NCBI GenBank assembly: GCA_035714115.1
Contig: DASTMO010000019.1
Coordinates: forward strand, 1 to 39,968
Length of the DNA: 39,968 bases
Source of the DNA: CAMAVH01 sp035714115
GTDB lineage: Bacteria; Pseudomonadota; Alphaproteobacteria; SMXQ01
Reading direction: 5' to 3'
Below the pieces are notes generated by a model that saw nothing but the letters and a program-made list of their open reading frames with translations, was not told the DNA's origin and did no database searches. Below are positions 1-7,806 of the stretch, piece after piece; position 1 is the stretch's first letter, and each line of letters starts with the position of its first letter. Both the position numbers and the translations under genes were made by a program.

Positions 1-1460
1 TGGATATCGCCGCCGGCCTTGCCGCGCAGGCGGTCGAGGCCGATGGCGTCCTTCAAGAGCGGTTCAGCTTGCACGCCTGAAAGATTGAAGCTGAGGCCGA
101 CGGCCGGCACGGCGCTTGCGCCGTCGAGCGTGACGCGGCCCTTGCCCTGGCCGGCATAAAGCGCGAGCTCGGTCAGATCGGCGGCGAGACGGCCATCTTT
201 GAGCGCGACGGTGAGCGCGCTCTTGCCGGTGTTGATGTCGCGGATCTGCAGGCCATCGACCTGCAGCGTCAGATCGGCGTTGGCGGCGCGCAGGCCCGAA
301 AAATCGAGCGGCTCGGTGCTCCAGCCCTGTTCGGCGGCATCGGCGGCGTTGCTCGAGGGCGCATTGCCCGGCACGCGCGGCGCGCTTGCCGGCGTCGTCG
401 CTTTGGGCGCCGGCATGTAGGGATTGAGGTCGAGCTTATTGGTGGAAAGCTGGGCCTTCACATAAGGCACCCGGCCGGTCAGATCGGCGCTCATGTCGCC
501 TTTGGCGCGAATGGCGTCGAGCGACAGTTCCGCGCCGTTGAAGGAGACACGCAGACCCTGCGCATTGTTGGTCGCGGCGAGCTTGCCCTTGATGCTGAGC
601 GGGCCGAGGCCGGTGCCGGGCACATTGAGCGGCTCGCCGAACCATGCGGCGAGCGAACGGATATTGCTCACCGCGAGATCAATGTCGCCATCCAGCTTCA
701 TCTGATCGGCGTTGGCGGCATTGCCCTTGAACTTGAACTTCAGCAAATCGCTGTCGACGCCGAGCACGAGGGCAGAGGCCTTGCCGTCGATCAGCGCGCG
801 CGGCGCAGCGATCTGGCCGCCGAGCGTCACCGGCTTGCCGTTCCAGGTCAGGCCTCCGTCGACCTGCAGCGCATGGTCGAGGTCGGGCAGCGACAGGCGC
901 AGATTGACCGTATCGGCGGCGTAGGTCTTGCCGGTCGCGCCGTCGCGATAGCTGATCGCGCCGTTCGACAGGCGCACGTCGCCGAGGCGCAGATCCTGCA
1001 GCGGATTGCCGCCCGATGCCTTTTGCTGCGCGGCGGGAGCATTTTGCGCGGTCGCCGGAGCGGGCGCCTTGGCCGTGTCGAACTGCCAGTTGCCGCGGCC
1101 CTGGCGGTTTTTCTCGAGATGGATGACGGGCTTTTCCAGCACGAAGCTGTCGATCGCCACTTCGCCCGACAAGAGCGGCAAGAGCTTGAGCTTCACGTCG
1201 AGCCGCTCGAGCAGCATCATGTTGGCGTTGGTCGCGCCGGGCGCGTTGCTGAAGCTGACATCGCGTGCAGAGATGGCGAGGCTGGGCAGCAAGGAGAAGG
1301 AGACCGGACCGGCGATGGTCAGCTTGCGGCCGGTCGCCTCGCTCGCGCGTTTCTCAATCTCGGCCTTGTAGGTCTCGACCGGAACCAGAAACGGCACCGC
1401 CACGGCGGCGATGACGACCAAGCCGATGACGACGCCGACAGCGACGAGAATTTTCTTCAT
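1..1460 (-). CDS. AsmA family protein, 5' (N-terminal) part
   Basis: The gene runs off the left edge; about 486 N-terminal residues are visible from an ATG at 1460. The protein opens with MKKILVAVG and one membrane segment (about residues 4–28), followed by a long, mostly polar region. It has the AsmA pattern: an amphipathic stretch after the anchor (ETYKAEIEKRASEATGRKL), then LLPSLAISARDVSFSNAPGA and repeated LxxGxxxxDxxxLxxPxIxL motifs such as GEVAIDSFVLEKPVIHLEK. AsmA-like proteins are inner-membrane-anchored, periplasm-spanning bridge-like proteins linked to outer-membrane assembly and phospholipid transport. An Ala/Pro/Gln-rich linker lies near residues 130–145 and another near 350–365, which is common in this family. 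The exact subfamily (AsmA, YhjG, TamB-like) cannot be settled without the C terminus. Confidence 0.85.
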   Translation of the reverse strand, partial: MKKILVAVGVVIGLVVIAAVAVPFLVPVETYKAEIEKRASEATGRKLTIAGPVSFSLLPSLAISARDVSFSNAPGATNANMMLLERLDVKLKLLPLLSGEVAIDSFVLEKPVIHLEKNRQGRGNWQFDTAKAPAPATAQNAPAAQQKASGGNPLQDLRLGDVRLSNGAISYRDGATGKTYAADTVNLRLSLPDLDHALQVDGGLTWNGKPVTLGGQIAAPRALIDGKASALVLGVDSDLLKFKFKGNAANADQMKLDGDIDLAVSNIRSLAAWFGEPLNVPGTGLGPLSIKGKLAATNNAQGLRVSFNGAELSLDAIRAKGDMSADLTGRVPYVKAQLSTNKLDLNPYMPAPKATTPASAPRVPGNAPSSNAADAAEQGWSTEPLDFSGLRAANADLTLQVDGLQIRDINTGKSALTVALKDGRLAADLTELALYAGQGKGRVTLDGASAVPAVGLSFNLSGVQAEPLLKDAIGLDRLRGKAGGDI

Positions 1461-1595
1461 GGCGGACTCCCTGCACGAACGGCCGGCGCGGCGCCCGAAG
1501 GGCCGCCGCCGGCCTGACAGAGGGATTCATAGCGCGAGATTACGGCGCGGATAAGACCGGAATGCCGTGTCGCCGAAATGCCGCTCGGCGGAGCG

Positions 1596-1676
1596 TCAGA
1601 ACGAAACCACGCCGAACAGCATGAGAAGGATGACGATGCTGAGCGGAACCCCGAGCAGCCACAGGATAATAGGCAT
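1596..1676 (-). CDS. 26-residue hydrophobic membrane microprotein
   Basis: An ATG at 1676 follows a good ribosome-binding site (AAGGGAGA, about 7 bases upstream) and is read to a TGA at 1596–1598. It encodes 26 residues, almost all hydrophobic, starting MPIILWLLGVP and ending LFGVVSF: a single predicted membrane span with no charged residue. It sits between the AsmA-like gene and the arginase-family gene, on their strand. Tiny one-span proteins of this type occur in Proteobacteria, usually without known function. Support comes from the strong Shine-Dalgarno sequence and a composition that fits a transmembrane helix. Length alone gives no statistical support, so the call is moderate. Confidence 0.5.
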   Translation of the reverse strand: MPIILWLLGVPLSIVILLMLFGVVSF

Positions 1677-1739
1677 GGCGATCTCCCTTATTCGTGAACT
1701 GAGAGGGAAACGCCATGCCTTCGTGGTGGTTCCGAGCGG

Positions 1740-2732
1740 CTAAACGCCGCGCTTGCTGAGCCCCGCGGCCACGGTCTGTTCGATCAGGCGGCGGGTGCGT
1801 CCATCCTTGTCTTTGTGCGGATTGTACTCGGCGATCTCCAGCCCGACGAAACGCGGATCATCCGCAAGCGCGGCGAATGCCGCGTCATCGCCAAGCGCGG
1901 CGAATGCCGCGACGACATCATCGCCGCGCAAGCCTTGCGGCTCCCAATAGCCGGTGCCGGGCGCTTCGCTCGGATCGAAGGCGTCGATGTCGAGCGAGAT
2001 TCCATAGCCGGCGGTATCCATGCCGGCGATGGCGCGCGCCTCCGTGAGCGCGGCGGCGAAGCCGATGCTTCGCACCTCTTCGGCGTCGATGACGCGCACG
2101 CCAAGCCGCGCGAGCAAAGCCGCTTCGCCGGTTTCGAAACTGCGTGTGCCGATCAGGCAGAGATTCTCCGGCGCAACGGCGGGGCGTGCGCCGGCCAGCG
2201 TGGTCAAGGCCGCTTCGCCTTCGCCGAGCAGGCAGGCGACGGGCATGCCGTGAATCATGCCGCTTTCCGTGGTCGCCGGCGTATGCGCGTCCATATGGGC
2301 GTCGATCCAGATCATGCCGAAGCGCGCGCCGGCGGCGCGTTGGCGCAGGCCGCGCGCCGCGCCGCTCCACAGGCCGATGGCGGCGGTGTGGTCGCCGCCG
2401 AAGGAGACGAAGCGCCGACCTTCGCGCGTCAAGGCCGCCGAATCGTCGGCCATGCGCCGCGCCATGTCGGCGATGGCGGCGAGCGGCACCGCGCCGTCGG
2501 CCCGTTTGGGCGCGACATGCACCGCATGCCAGGCGGCGGGCAGGCCCGCGCGCGTCAAGGCGCTGGCGACATCGGCTTCGCGCAGCGCGAAGGGCGCGTC
2601 GGCGCAGCGCTCGTCAGGCGCGCCGCAGCCGATGGCCGCGCCGATCAGCGCGAGGGATGTTTGGCCGTGAAGAGTGCGAGAGGCGGCAAGGGTGCTGTTC
2701 ATGTCGCTCAGATGGCCCGCGTCCTCCCTCAT
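1740..2732 (-). CDS. Arginase/ureohydrolase family protein
   Basis: Binuclear-manganese hydrolase that cleaves a guanidino (or formimino) group. Numbering from the ATG at 2732 (330 aa), the metal motifs are GGDHT (112–116), DAHMDAH (144–150) and SLDIDAFDP (246–254), with HGMP at 161–164. An ungapped alignment to human arginase I (offset 20 at DAH) keeps the metal ligands and Ser137 (S157) but replaces two other substrate alpha-carboxylate contacts: Asn130 becomes H150 and Asn139 becomes M159. The amino-group contact Asp183 appears as E200. The fold is certain; arginine as substrate is not. Start choice is open: the ATG at 2702 (MNSTLAAS, 320 aa) has a GGGAGGA about 19 bases upstream, and the ATG at 2732 has no clear ribosome-binding site. 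It is divergent from the alpha/beta hydrolase, and an ornithine-cyclodeaminase-family gene lies 1 kb away. Confidence 0.85.
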   Translation of the reverse strand: MREDAGHLSDMNSTLAASRTLHGQTSLALIGAAIGCGAPDERCADAPFALREADVASALTRAGLPAAWHAVHVAPKRADGAVPLAAIADMARRMADDSAALTREGRRFVSFGGDHTAAIGLWSGAARGLRQRAAGARFGMIWIDAHMDAHTPATTESGMIHGMPVACLLGEGEAALTTLAGARPAVAPENLCLIGTRSFETGEAALLARLGVRVIDAEEVRSIGFAAALTEARAIAGMDTAGYGISLDIDAFDPSEAPGTGYWEPQGLRGDDVVAAFAALGDDAAFAALADDPRFVGLEIAEYNPHKDKDGRTRRLIEQTVAAGLSKRGV

Positions 2733-2851
2733 TCAATGGCGCGGATAAATTTTTCACAAGCCGGAACTTGTGTCTCAAACGGCAGCGCGGCTTGTTTCGC
2801 CGTCGCTGGTCGGCGCATGATGCGGCCCTTAGAACAGGGGAGCTTGCGACC

Positions 2852-3655
2852 ATGCCGATCAGCCGCGCGAATGGTCTCGACATCTATTACGAGACGGCGG
2901 GCGAGGGACGACCGCTGGTGCTGATCCATCCGCTGCCGTTCGACCACAACGCTTGGCTTTACCAGGTGGCGCAGCTCTCTTCGCAATTCCGCTGCATCGC
3001 GATGGATCTGCGTGGCATGGGCCGATCGGCCAAGCCGCACGATCCCTTCACCCTGCGCGACATGGCCGACGACATCATCGGCATCCTCGAAGACGAAGGT
3101 GTAAAGGGCGACGCCACGGTGCTCGGCTGCAGCGTCGGCTCCAAGGTCGCGCTGATGCTCGCCTGCGATCATCCGGACATCTTCAAAGCGGCAATCCTGG
3201 TCGGCGGCAACAGTGGGCCGCAGCATCAGTTCGACCACCGCATCAAGGCCTATCGCGCCGCCGCGGCCGACGGCACGCTCTACGACTATCACTATGGCCA
3301 TCTGCGCTTCGGCGTCACGCAGGGCTGGGCAGACACGCCGCTCGGCGTCCATTTGCTCAGCGGCTTCGCCGAGCGCGCCCGCCGCAGCTTCGATGCCGAG
3401 GCCATCGCGCGGATTTTCGGCGCGCTGACCGATTCCGATCTCACGCCCAAACTCGCGTCCTTCAAGACGCCGCTGCTCATCGTCAACGGCGAGCATGACG
3501 GCGCGCTCAAGGGCGGCCTGGCGACCGCGGCGCTCATCGAACAGGCCGAGCATCGCATCTTGCCGGGCGCGGGCCATTGCTGCTTCCTCGAAGACCCGGC
3601 CGGCTTCAATGCCCTGCTGCTCGACTTCTTGTCGCGCCAAGGATTATGGCGATAA
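2852..3655 (+). CDS. Alpha/beta-fold hydrolase
   Basis: 267-residue cytosolic hydrolase starting MPISRANGLDIYYET. The ATG at 2852 follows AGGGGAG at about 8 bases; the frame stays open far upstream, but that extension is Arg-rich antisense sequence to the arginase-family gene. The triad is visible: nucleophile S94 in GCSVGS, acid D216 in NGEHDG and H242 in GAGHCC. The oxyanion-hole motif HPLPFDHNAW is at 26–35 and DLRGMGRS at 52–59. This arrangement matches the 3-oxoadipate enol-lactonase/haloperoxidase-like branch, which hydrolyses small esters or lactones. No aromatic-catabolism gene lies nearby to confirm enol-lactonase activity, so the substrate is left open. It probably shares a transcript with the downstream OCD-family gene (91-base gap). 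Confidence 0.85.
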   Translation: MPISRANGLDIYYETAGEGRPLVLIHPLPFDHNAWLYQVAQLSSQFRCIAMDLRGMGRSAKPHDPFTLRDMADDIIGILEDEGVKGDATVLGCSVGSKVALMLACDHPDIFKAAILVGGNSGPQHQFDHRIKAYRAAAADGTLYDYHYGHLRFGVTQGWADTPLGVHLLSGFAERARRSFDAEAIARIFGALTDSDLTPKLASFKTPLLIVNGEHDGALKGGLATAALIEQAEHRILPGAGHCCFLEDPAGFNALLLDFLSRQGLWR

Positions 3656-3746
3656 GGCCTCTGGCGCGCTTAAGCGTTGCTCCGTCGCTCTAGCGGCGTA
3701 ATATCGCGCCCTCAAAAAAATACGCCGCAGGGAGCTGGCCGTTCAA

Positions 3747-4859
3747 ATGACTTTGATCATTACCGACGATGACGTGCGCCGCCTTTTCACGATGGAAGAT
3801 TGCATCGAGGCGATGCGCGTCGCCTTCGCCGATTTCGCCAAAGGCGAGGCGGTGAACCGGCCGCGCATGCGCTATGTCGCCAAGCATCCCGATCCGGCCC
3901 TGCGCTATTTCGCCAATGTCCATGTCGGCGCGGTGCCGTCCTACGGCATCGCTTGCGTGCGCGCCGGCTCGACCATCCTGCGGCCGGCGACGCCGGAAAA
4001 TCCCTACCGCACTTATGAAAGCCCGACCCAGTTCAATTGGGGCTTCGCCATCCTCTTCAGCATCGAAACCGCCGAACCGCTGGCGCTGCTGCACGAGTTC
4101 CACTTGTCCGGCATGCGCGTCGGCGCCACTACCGCCATGGCCGTCGACAAGATGGCGCGGCCCGACGCGACGCGGCTCGGCCTGTTCGGCACCGGCAAGC
4201 AGGCCTCCGCCGCGCTCGAAGCCATCGCCTGCATCCGGCCGCTGGCGCGCGTCAATGTCTACAGCCCCAATCAGGAGCATCTGCGCGATTTCGTCGCTCG
4301 CATGAACCGCAACAACTTCAGGGGCGGCATGGAAGTGGTCGCCGCCGCGGGGCCGCGCGAGGTGGTCGACGGCGCGGATGTGGTCGTCTGCGCCACCAAC
4401 TCGATGAAGGCCCTGTTCGACGGCGACTGGCTGGAAGACGGCCAGATGGTGGTGACGACGGCCAATTCCGACGTCACCAACAAGCGCTCCGAGGTCGATC
4501 AGCGCGTCTTCGAGCGCGCCAACGCCATCGTGGTCAACGACTGGGAGACGGTCGTCGACAACAAGCAGAGCGAATTGCTCGACCTGGTGGAAAGCGGCGC
4601 GATCCCGGAAAGCCGCGTCGTCGAGCTCGGCCGGGTGGCGAGCGGCGAGGCCGGCTTGCGCCAACCGCCGCGCGGAAGCGGGGAAAAAGGCATCCTCTAT
4701 TTCAAGAACAACTCCGGCCTCGCCATCCAATTCGCCGCCGCCGGCGGGCTGATCTACAAGAAGGCGCTGGAGCAGGGCGTCGAGAAATCCATCCCGCGCG
4801 AATGGCTCGGCACCGATCTGTCCGCACTGTTCGCCGCCGGTTTCCGGCCTTCGCCGTAA
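3747..4859 (+). CDS. Ornithine cyclodeaminase / mu-crystallin family protein
   Basis: 370-residue NAD(P)-dependent enzyme of the ornithine cyclodeaminase–alanine dehydrogenase–ketimine reductase family. It shows the substrate-domain motif SGMRVGATTAM (121–131), the Rossmann motif LGLFGTGKQA (144–153) and DVVVCATNS (211–219). The canonical ornithine cyclodeaminase segment GGDCPGKTELD appears as NSDVTNKRSEVD (240–251): the catalytic-position Asp (D242) is kept, but the surrounding loop differs and is one residue longer. The protein is also somewhat longer than the usual 310–350 residues. It may therefore act on another imino or amino acid. Family membership is clear; conversion of ornithine to proline is possible given the arginase-family gene nearby but unproven. 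A GGGAG lies about 11 bases before the ATG. Confidence 0.85.
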   Translation: MTLIITDDDVRRLFTMEDCIEAMRVAFADFAKGEAVNRPRMRYVAKHPDPALRYFANVHVGAVPSYGIACVRAGSTILRPATPENPYRTYESPTQFNWGFAILFSIETAEPLALLHEFHLSGMRVGATTAMAVDKMARPDATRLGLFGTGKQASAALEAIACIRPLARVNVYSPNQEHLRDFVARMNRNNFRGGMEVVAAAGPREVVDGADVVVCATNSMKALFDGDWLEDGQMVVTTANSDVTNKRSEVDQRVFERANAIVVNDWETVVDNKQSELLDLVESGAIPESRVVELGRVASGEAGLRQPPRGSGEKGILYFKNNSGLAIQFAAAGGLIYKKALEQGVEKSIPREWLGTDLSALFAAGFRPSP

Positions 4860-4897
4860 CCGCGCGGCCGGCGAAAAGCCTGTTTTTCGCCAAACTG

Positions 4898-4906
4898 TGC
4901 TATAAC
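4898..4906 (+). promoter_or_regulatory. Putative extended -10 promoter for the MFS cluster
   Basis: TGC-TATAAC forms an extended -10 element 83 bases before the first MFS start codon. No good -35 hexamer is visible at 16–18 bases, which is tolerated by extended -10 promoters. Sequence-based guess only. Confidence 0.35.
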
Positions 4907-4988
4907 GACGCGACGGACGCCGTTCCCCCAAGACCCAATGGGACGCGCGTTCGCGACACCGACATTTTTCGCGTCTGAGAGAGCTTGG

Positions 4989-6320
4989 ATGAAAGTCCCA
5001 GGCGGGCTCGCGGCCATGCGCCGCACCTTCACAATCGCCAACTACCGCTACTACGTGATCGGCAACTGGGCCTCGACCATCGGCCTGTGGGTGCAACGCG
5101 TCGCGATCGGCTGGGTGACCTGGGAACTGACCCACTCGACGGCTTGGCTCGGCGCCATGGCGCTGGCCGAATCGGGGCCGACGATCTTCTTCGCTCTGTT
5201 CGCCGGCACGCTGATCGACCGTATCGACTATCTGAAGCTGCTGCGCGTCACGCAGTTCTGCACGATGCTCTATTCGATCTCGCTGGCGCTCTGCACCTTC
5301 ACCGACGTGATGACGGTGTGGATCATGTTCGGCCTCACCATCATCCGCGGCATCATCGTCGCCTTCAGCCGGCCTTCGCGCATGACCGTGGTTTACAACC
5401 TGGTCGGGCGCGAGCTGCTGCCGTCGGCGCTCGGCATGAACTCGCTGATCTTCAACACCTCGCGCTTCATCGGCCCGGCGATCGGCGGCGCGATGCTGGT
5501 CGCGGTCGGCGCGGCCTGGACCTTCACTCTCGGCGCGGTGCTGTTCGGCGTTTTCAGCGTCAGCCTGCGCCTTATTCATTTCCCGAAATCCGAAGGCCCG
5601 GCCAAGGGCGAATCGGCTGCCGCGCCGGGCGCGCCGGCGCGCCGCTCGATGCTGCTGGAGACCTGGGAAGGCCTGCAATATATCGCCCGGCACGACGGCA
5701 TCCGGCCGCAATTGATGCTGCTCGTCGTCACCTCCGTGCTCGCCAAGCCCTTCACCGACCTGCTGCCCGGCATCGCCGCGCAGTTGTTCGACAGCGGCCC
5801 GCACGGCCTCGCCATGCTGCTCAGCGCTCATGGCATCGGCGCCATGATCGCCAGCCTGTGGCTGGCCAGCCGCGGCGGCCTCAAAGGCCTCACCACGGTG
5901 ACGCTGGTCAGCATCATCATCTTCTCGCTCGGCTTGGTGGCCTTCGCCGTCAACGGCATCTTCTGGCTCGCTTGCGTCTTGAGCGGCCTGTTGGGCTTCG
6001 CCTTCATCACCCAGAGCGTCAGCAACCAGACGTTGATCCAGTCGGCGGTCAACCCGAGCTTCCGCGGCCGCGTCATCAGCGTCTACGGCATGGTGCAGCA
6101 GGGCATGCCTTCGGTCGGCGCCTTCGTCATCGGCCTCATCGCCGAACAGTCCGGCCTGCGCTGGCCGGTGGCGATCGGCGCGGCGATCTGCCTTGTCGTC
6201 GGCTTGCGCGGCTGGCAGATCCGCCGCCAATTGGCTACCGCGCTGGAGACCGACGAAGGTGTGCCGAGCCAGCGTGTCGAGCAGCCGGCACGATCGGTCG
6301 AGAAAGACCCGACTAGATAG
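4989..6320 (+). CDS. MFS transporter, first of three paralogues
   Basis: 443-residue inner-membrane protein of the major facilitator superfamily, resembling the DHA3/EntS-like (MFS_3) group of exporters. I use the ATG at 4989 (MKVPGGLAAMRRTF), preceded by GAGAG at about 7 bases. An in-frame ATG at 4938 has no ribosome-binding site, and both downstream paralogues carry the same KVPGGF start motif. Visible motifs are the motif-A-like loop AGTLIDRIDYLKLLRVTQ between TM2 and TM3, the conserved AFSRPSRMT after TM4, and RFIGPAIGGAML at TM5. A polar, Ala/Pro-rich central loop follows (PKSEGPAKGESAAAPGAPARR), and about twelve membrane spans are predicted. The substrate is unknown. The next paralogue starts 208 bases downstream. 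Confidence 0.85.
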   Translation: MKVPGGLAAMRRTFTIANYRYYVIGNWASTIGLWVQRVAIGWVTWELTHSTAWLGAMALAESGPTIFFALFAGTLIDRIDYLKLLRVTQFCTMLYSISLALCTFTDVMTVWIMFGLTIIRGIIVAFSRPSRMTVVYNLVGRELLPSALGMNSLIFNTSRFIGPAIGGAMLVAVGAAWTFTLGAVLFGVFSVSLRLIHFPKSEGPAKGESAAAPGAPARRSMLLETWEGLQYIARHDGIRPQLMLLVVTSVLAKPFTDLLPGIAAQLFDSGPHGLAMLLSAHGIGAMIASLWLASRGGLKGLTTVTLVSIIIFSLGLVAFAVNGIFWLACVLSGLLGFAFITQSVSNQTLIQSAVNPSFRGRVISVYGMVQQGMPSVGAFVIGLIAEQSGLRWPVAIGAAICLVVGLRGWQIRRQLATALETDEGVPSQRVEQPARSVEKDPTR

Positions 6321-6392
6321 TTTTTTCCTATGTTGCCGCGCGAAATAGCTGATATTCCCGTGTAAATTTCTCCCATACCTGCCTCGCGCCTA

Positions 6393-6398
6393 TATAAT
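6393..6398 (+). promoter_or_regulatory. Putative TATAAT -10 box before the second MFS gene
   Basis: An exact TATAAT lies about 130 bases before the second MFS gene in an AT-rich part of the 208-base gap. No convincing -35 hexamer sits 16–18 bases upstream. The box lies inside a CTATA-N9-TATAG inverted repeat (6390–6408) that could bind a repressor. Weak evidence. Confidence 0.3.
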
Positions 6399-6528
6399 GG
6401 CGCTATAGGGGAATTCTCCGGCCGGCCACCGCCGTCGCGGCGTCTCGCGCGTTCCATCGCGCAGCGTCCCGCGGCGCTGCCTGAATGCGCGGAGATCAGG
6501 GAGACGCGGACAAGATGAGGCGGATCGC

Positions 6529-7797
6529 ATGAAGGTGCCAGGCGGCTTCGCGGCGATTCGCCAGACCTTCGCCATCCCCAATTACCGCCTCTATGTCATC
6601 GGCCATCTCACGTCGAACACCGGCCTGTGGGTGCAGCGCATCGCCATCGGCTGGCTCACTTGGGATCTCACCGAATCGGCCGGCTGGCTCGGCCTCATTG
6701 CCTTCGCCGACCAAGCGCCGACCATCCTGCTCGGCCTCATTGCCGGCGCCGTCGTCGACCGCATGGATTATTTCAAGCTGCTGCGCCTCACCCAGGCGCT
6801 GCAGCTGTTCCATGCCTTTCTGCTCGCCGCCTGCACGCTGCTCGGTTTCATGGACATCTGGCTGCTGCTGATCCTCACGCTCAGTCGCGGCATCATCGTC
6901 GCCTTCAACCGGCCTTCGCGCATGACGGTGATCTACACGCTGGTCGGGCGCGACCTGTTGGCGTCGGCCATCGCCCTGAACTCGACGATCTTCAACACTT
7001 CGCGCTTCACCGGACCGGCCATCGGCGGCGCGCTGATCGTCGCCGGCGGCGCCGGCTGGACCTTCGCCGTCGGCTTTCTGATGTTCTTCGTCTTCACCGT
7101 CACGCTACGGCTGATGAACATCCCTGCCATGCCGCCGAAAGAGCGCTCTGGCCGCTCGCTGCTGCGCGAATCCTGGGAAGGCGTGCAATACATCTTGCGC
7201 CACAACGGCATCCGCCTGCAGCTCGCCATCCTGGTGACCACGTCGGTGTTCGCACGCCCGCTGACCGATCTTCTGCCCGGCTTCGCCGCCGACATCTTCC
7301 AGCGCGGCCCTGACGGGCTGGCTTGGCTGCTGGCCTTTCACGGCATCGGCGCCATGGTCGGCGGCTCGATGCTGGCGGCGCGCAGCCAGATCCAGGGCCT
7401 GACCCGCATCACCATCTTCAACATCCTGATCATGGCAGTCTCGCTGCTGCTGTTCTCGATCACCAAAGAATTCTGGCTCGCTTGCCTGCTGTCGGGCGCG
7501 GCCGGCTACGCCTTCATCGTGCAAGGCACCAGCAACCAGACCTTGATCCAATCGGCGGTCGATCCAGATTTGCGCGGCCGCGTCATCAGCGCCTACGGCC
7601 TGGTGGCGCGCGGCGGGCCGGCGCTCGGCGCGCTGATCCTCGGCGTCGCCGCCGATCATGTCGGCCTGCGCTGGCCGGTGGCGGCCGGCGCGGCGCTCTG
7701 CCTCGTCGCCTGGGTCTGGGCGATGCGCAAGCGCGCCTTCCTCGCCCAAGCGCTGGAAAGCGAGCCGGCGGCCAAACGCGCCGCGGCGGCGCAGTAG
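6529..7797 (+). CDS. MFS transporter, second of three paralogues
   Basis: 422-residue major facilitator protein, clearly paralogous to the genes on both sides. It starts MKVPGGFAAIRQTFAIPNYR and shares GLWVQRIAIGWLTW in TM1, the motif-A loop AGAVVDRMDYFKLLRLTQ, IIVAFNRPSRMT, RFTGPAIGGALI and LIQSAVDPDLRGRVISAYG near TM10–11. The central loop is shorter and more basic than in the first copy (PPKERSGRS). An AGGCGG lies about 7 bases before the ATG. The stop codon is 9 bases before the third paralogue, whose Shine-Dalgarno sequence overlaps it, so the two are probably translated together. DHA3/MFS_3-like exporter; substrate unknown. Confidence 0.87.
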   Translation: MKVPGGFAAIRQTFAIPNYRLYVIGHLTSNTGLWVQRIAIGWLTWDLTESAGWLGLIAFADQAPTILLGLIAGAVVDRMDYFKLLRLTQALQLFHAFLLAACTLLGFMDIWLLLILTLSRGIIVAFNRPSRMTVIYTLVGRDLLASAIALNSTIFNTSRFTGPAIGGALIVAGGAGWTFAVGFLMFFVFTVTLRLMNIPAMPPKERSGRSLLRESWEGVQYILRHNGIRLQLAILVTTSVFARPLTDLLPGFAADIFQRGPDGLAWLLAFHGIGAMVGGSMLAARSQIQGLTRITIFNILIMAVSLLLFSITKEFWLACLLSGAAGYAFIVQGTSNQTLIQSAVDPDLRGRVISAYGLVARGGPALGALILGVAADHVGLRWPVAAGAALCLVAWVWAMRKRAFLAQALESEPAAKRAAAAQ

Positions 7798-7806
7798 GAG
7801 CGGCGC

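Noticed and set aside
2144..2851. Long N-terminal extension of the alpha/beta hydrolase frame
   Set aside because: The extension is Arg-rich sequence antisense to the arginase-family gene. A strong ribosome-binding site precedes the ATG at 2852, where family similarity begins.
3656..3746. Possible hairpin/terminator between the hydrolase and OCD-family genes
   Set aside because: Only short imperfect arms and an A run on the plus strand; no stem followed by T residues in the reading direction.
3690..6230. 846-codon open frame on the minus strand
   Set aside because: It is antisense to the OCD-family and first MFS genes. Its translation is a low-complexity Ala/Asp/Gly/His/Arg-rich string without any family motif, as expected for a shadow frame in high-GC DNA.
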